A stretch of 5,830 nucleotides of DNA, taken from NCBI GenBank assembly GCA_016871135.1, contig VFZQ01000381.1, positions 1 through 5,830 of the forward strand. Reading direction: 5' to 3'. Shown here piece after piece: positions 5,145-5,830 of this stretch (the first letter of the stretch is position 1; each line of letters starts with the position of its first letter). Origin of the DNA: Acidobacteriota bacterium (GTDB lineage: Bacteria; Acidobacteriota; Terriglobia; Bryobacterales; Bryobacteraceae). The position numbers and the translations under genes were made by a program. The notes under the pieces are model-generated. The model saw only the letters and a program-made list of their open reading frames with translations, did not search any database and was not told where the DNA came from.

Positions 5145-5830
5145 AGATCGCCACATCGTCCATCAAACCGACGTAGTTAACTCCCAACCGGATCGCGCCA
5201 TTGGCAACGTTCCAGTCGAAAATTTCCTTGATCGCTCCCGCTGTCCCTTGCGCCGCGCCATCGAGATACAGCGTCGCCGCCCCCGCGCCGGAGCCGAGTT
5301 TTTCGAACGTGATCGCGACCTGTGTCCAGCGGTCACGCGTGAACGGCGCCTTCTTCACCACAACAAGCCGGTTGTTGAAATCCGGATTCTTGTCCCCCTC
5401 AAGCTTGTTCGGATTCCACGCCGCCAGCGCGCCGAACACGCCCAAGCGAAAGTGCCGCGGTTTGTCGTCCTTCGTAAAATCGACCCAAATCGCCGAATCG
5501 TTGTACGCCTTGTCGGTCACCTGTATCGGATCGCAAAAGCCGGGCGCAAGGTCTTCGTCCGGATTCAGCTTGAGCCAGAAACTGATTGTGCCGGTCCAGT
5601 TCTTCGGATCGAATGGTATATTCCCGTCGGCCTTGTAGAACACCGCCTTCGTGTTCTTCGTCTTGAACCGCAACGCATCGCCACGCCGGCCGGCGCCGCG
5701 CGCGTGTTCGACGTCGGTGCCGTCAAGCCCCGGCTTGGCCGCGGCCTGCTCTTTGTAACTCGCGGCGGAGTAGAGCTTCTTATCGCCCTTGCCGGTGCGG
5801 GCGTCGATCGCGCCATCGAAGGTGGCTTCG
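5098..5830 (-). CDS. LamG / concanavalin A-like jelly-roll domain protein (5' end beyond window)
   Basis: The minus-strand frame is open from the right edge to the TAG at 5098-5100, giving 243 codons. The first visible residues (EATFDGAIDA...) match the usual mature start of such proteins, so I infer that only a signal peptide and a few residues are missing. Features typical of the LamG/ConA-like lectin-glucanase fold are WTGTISFWLKL (a core strand), the GFCDPIQVTD segment, AIWVDFTKDDKPRHFRLGVFG, WTQVAITF, ATLYLDGAAQGT, and the ending LGVNYVGLMDDVAIFKRALTAKEIAAL. Such proteins are usually exported and probably bind carbohydrate or act as structural modules; no catalytic residues can be named. 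An internal TTG at 5673 could be taken as a start, but the coding signal continues well upstream of it. The gene converges on the methyltransferase and overlaps its last 47 bp. Confidence 0.87.
   Translation of the reverse strand, partial: EATFDGAIDARTGKGDKKLYSAASYKEQAAAKPGLDGTDVEHARGAGRRGDALRFKTKNTKAVFYKADGNIPFDPKNWTGTISFWLKLNPDEDLAPGFCDPIQVTDKAYNDSAIWVDFTKDDKPRHFRLGVFGALAAWNPNKLEGDKNPDFNNRLVVVKKAPFTRDRWTQVAITFEKLGSGAGAATLYLDGAAQGTAGAIKEIFDWNVANGAIRLGVNYVGLMDDVAIFKRALTAKEIAALGK

Noticed and set aside
5098..5673. A LamG gene beginning at the TTG at 5671-5673
   Set aside because: The same frame stays open and coding-like to the window edge, including the ATFDG start typical of the family, and no ribosome site precedes the TTG.
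1..5830. A defence, mobile-element or CRISPR system
   Set aside because: No transposase, integrase, direct-repeat array, attachment-like repeat or nuclease/toxin motif was seen. All genes belong to ordinary metabolic, signalling or envelope families.

Overview
The window is GC-rich DNA with tightly packed genes, typical of a soil or sediment bacterium. An outer-envelope PQQ-repeat propeller protein of the 'WPxFRG' type and a LamG protein sit beside housekeeping genes. Together with the GC-rich codon use, this suggests Acidobacteriota (Bryobacterales/Solibacter-like) or, less likely, Planctomycetota or Verrucomicrobiota. That assignment is inferred from protein style only; there is no rRNA or other decisive marker.

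Layout from left to right: (1) the N-terminal 253 residues of an exported PQQ-like beta-propeller protein on the minus strand, running off the left edge; (2) a 170-bp gap, then a complete 649-residue membrane hybrid histidine kinase on the minus strand, whose C-terminal Hpt-like domain has lost its phosphoacceptor histidine; (3) a 127-bp divergent intergenic region; (4) a plus-strand run of pyrD (class 1B-like dihydroorotate dehydrogenase), ridA (enamine/imine deaminase) and a class I SAM-dependent methyltransferase; (5) a LamG/concanavalin A-like protein on the minus strand that runs off the right edge and whose 3' end overlaps the methyltransferase by 47 bp.

pyrD and ridA are separated by 58 bp, nearly all of it taken up by a nested inverted repeat. 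ridA and the methyltransferase are 3 bp apart and are probably co-transcribed and translationally coupled. pyrD supplies orotate for pyrimidine synthesis. RidA removes reactive enamine/imine intermediates from PLP-enzyme chemistry. The methyltransferase substrate is unknown. The kinase is an orphan here: no separate response regulator or independent Hpt protein is encoded in the window.

No mobile element, CRISPR array, tRNA or rRNA was seen. I found no convincing undescribed multi-gene system. The points most worth a second look are the degenerate Hpt domain of the kinase, the nested inverted repeat between pyrD and ridA, and the apparent lack of Shine-Dalgarno sequences (possible near-leaderless starts) at pyrD and ridA.
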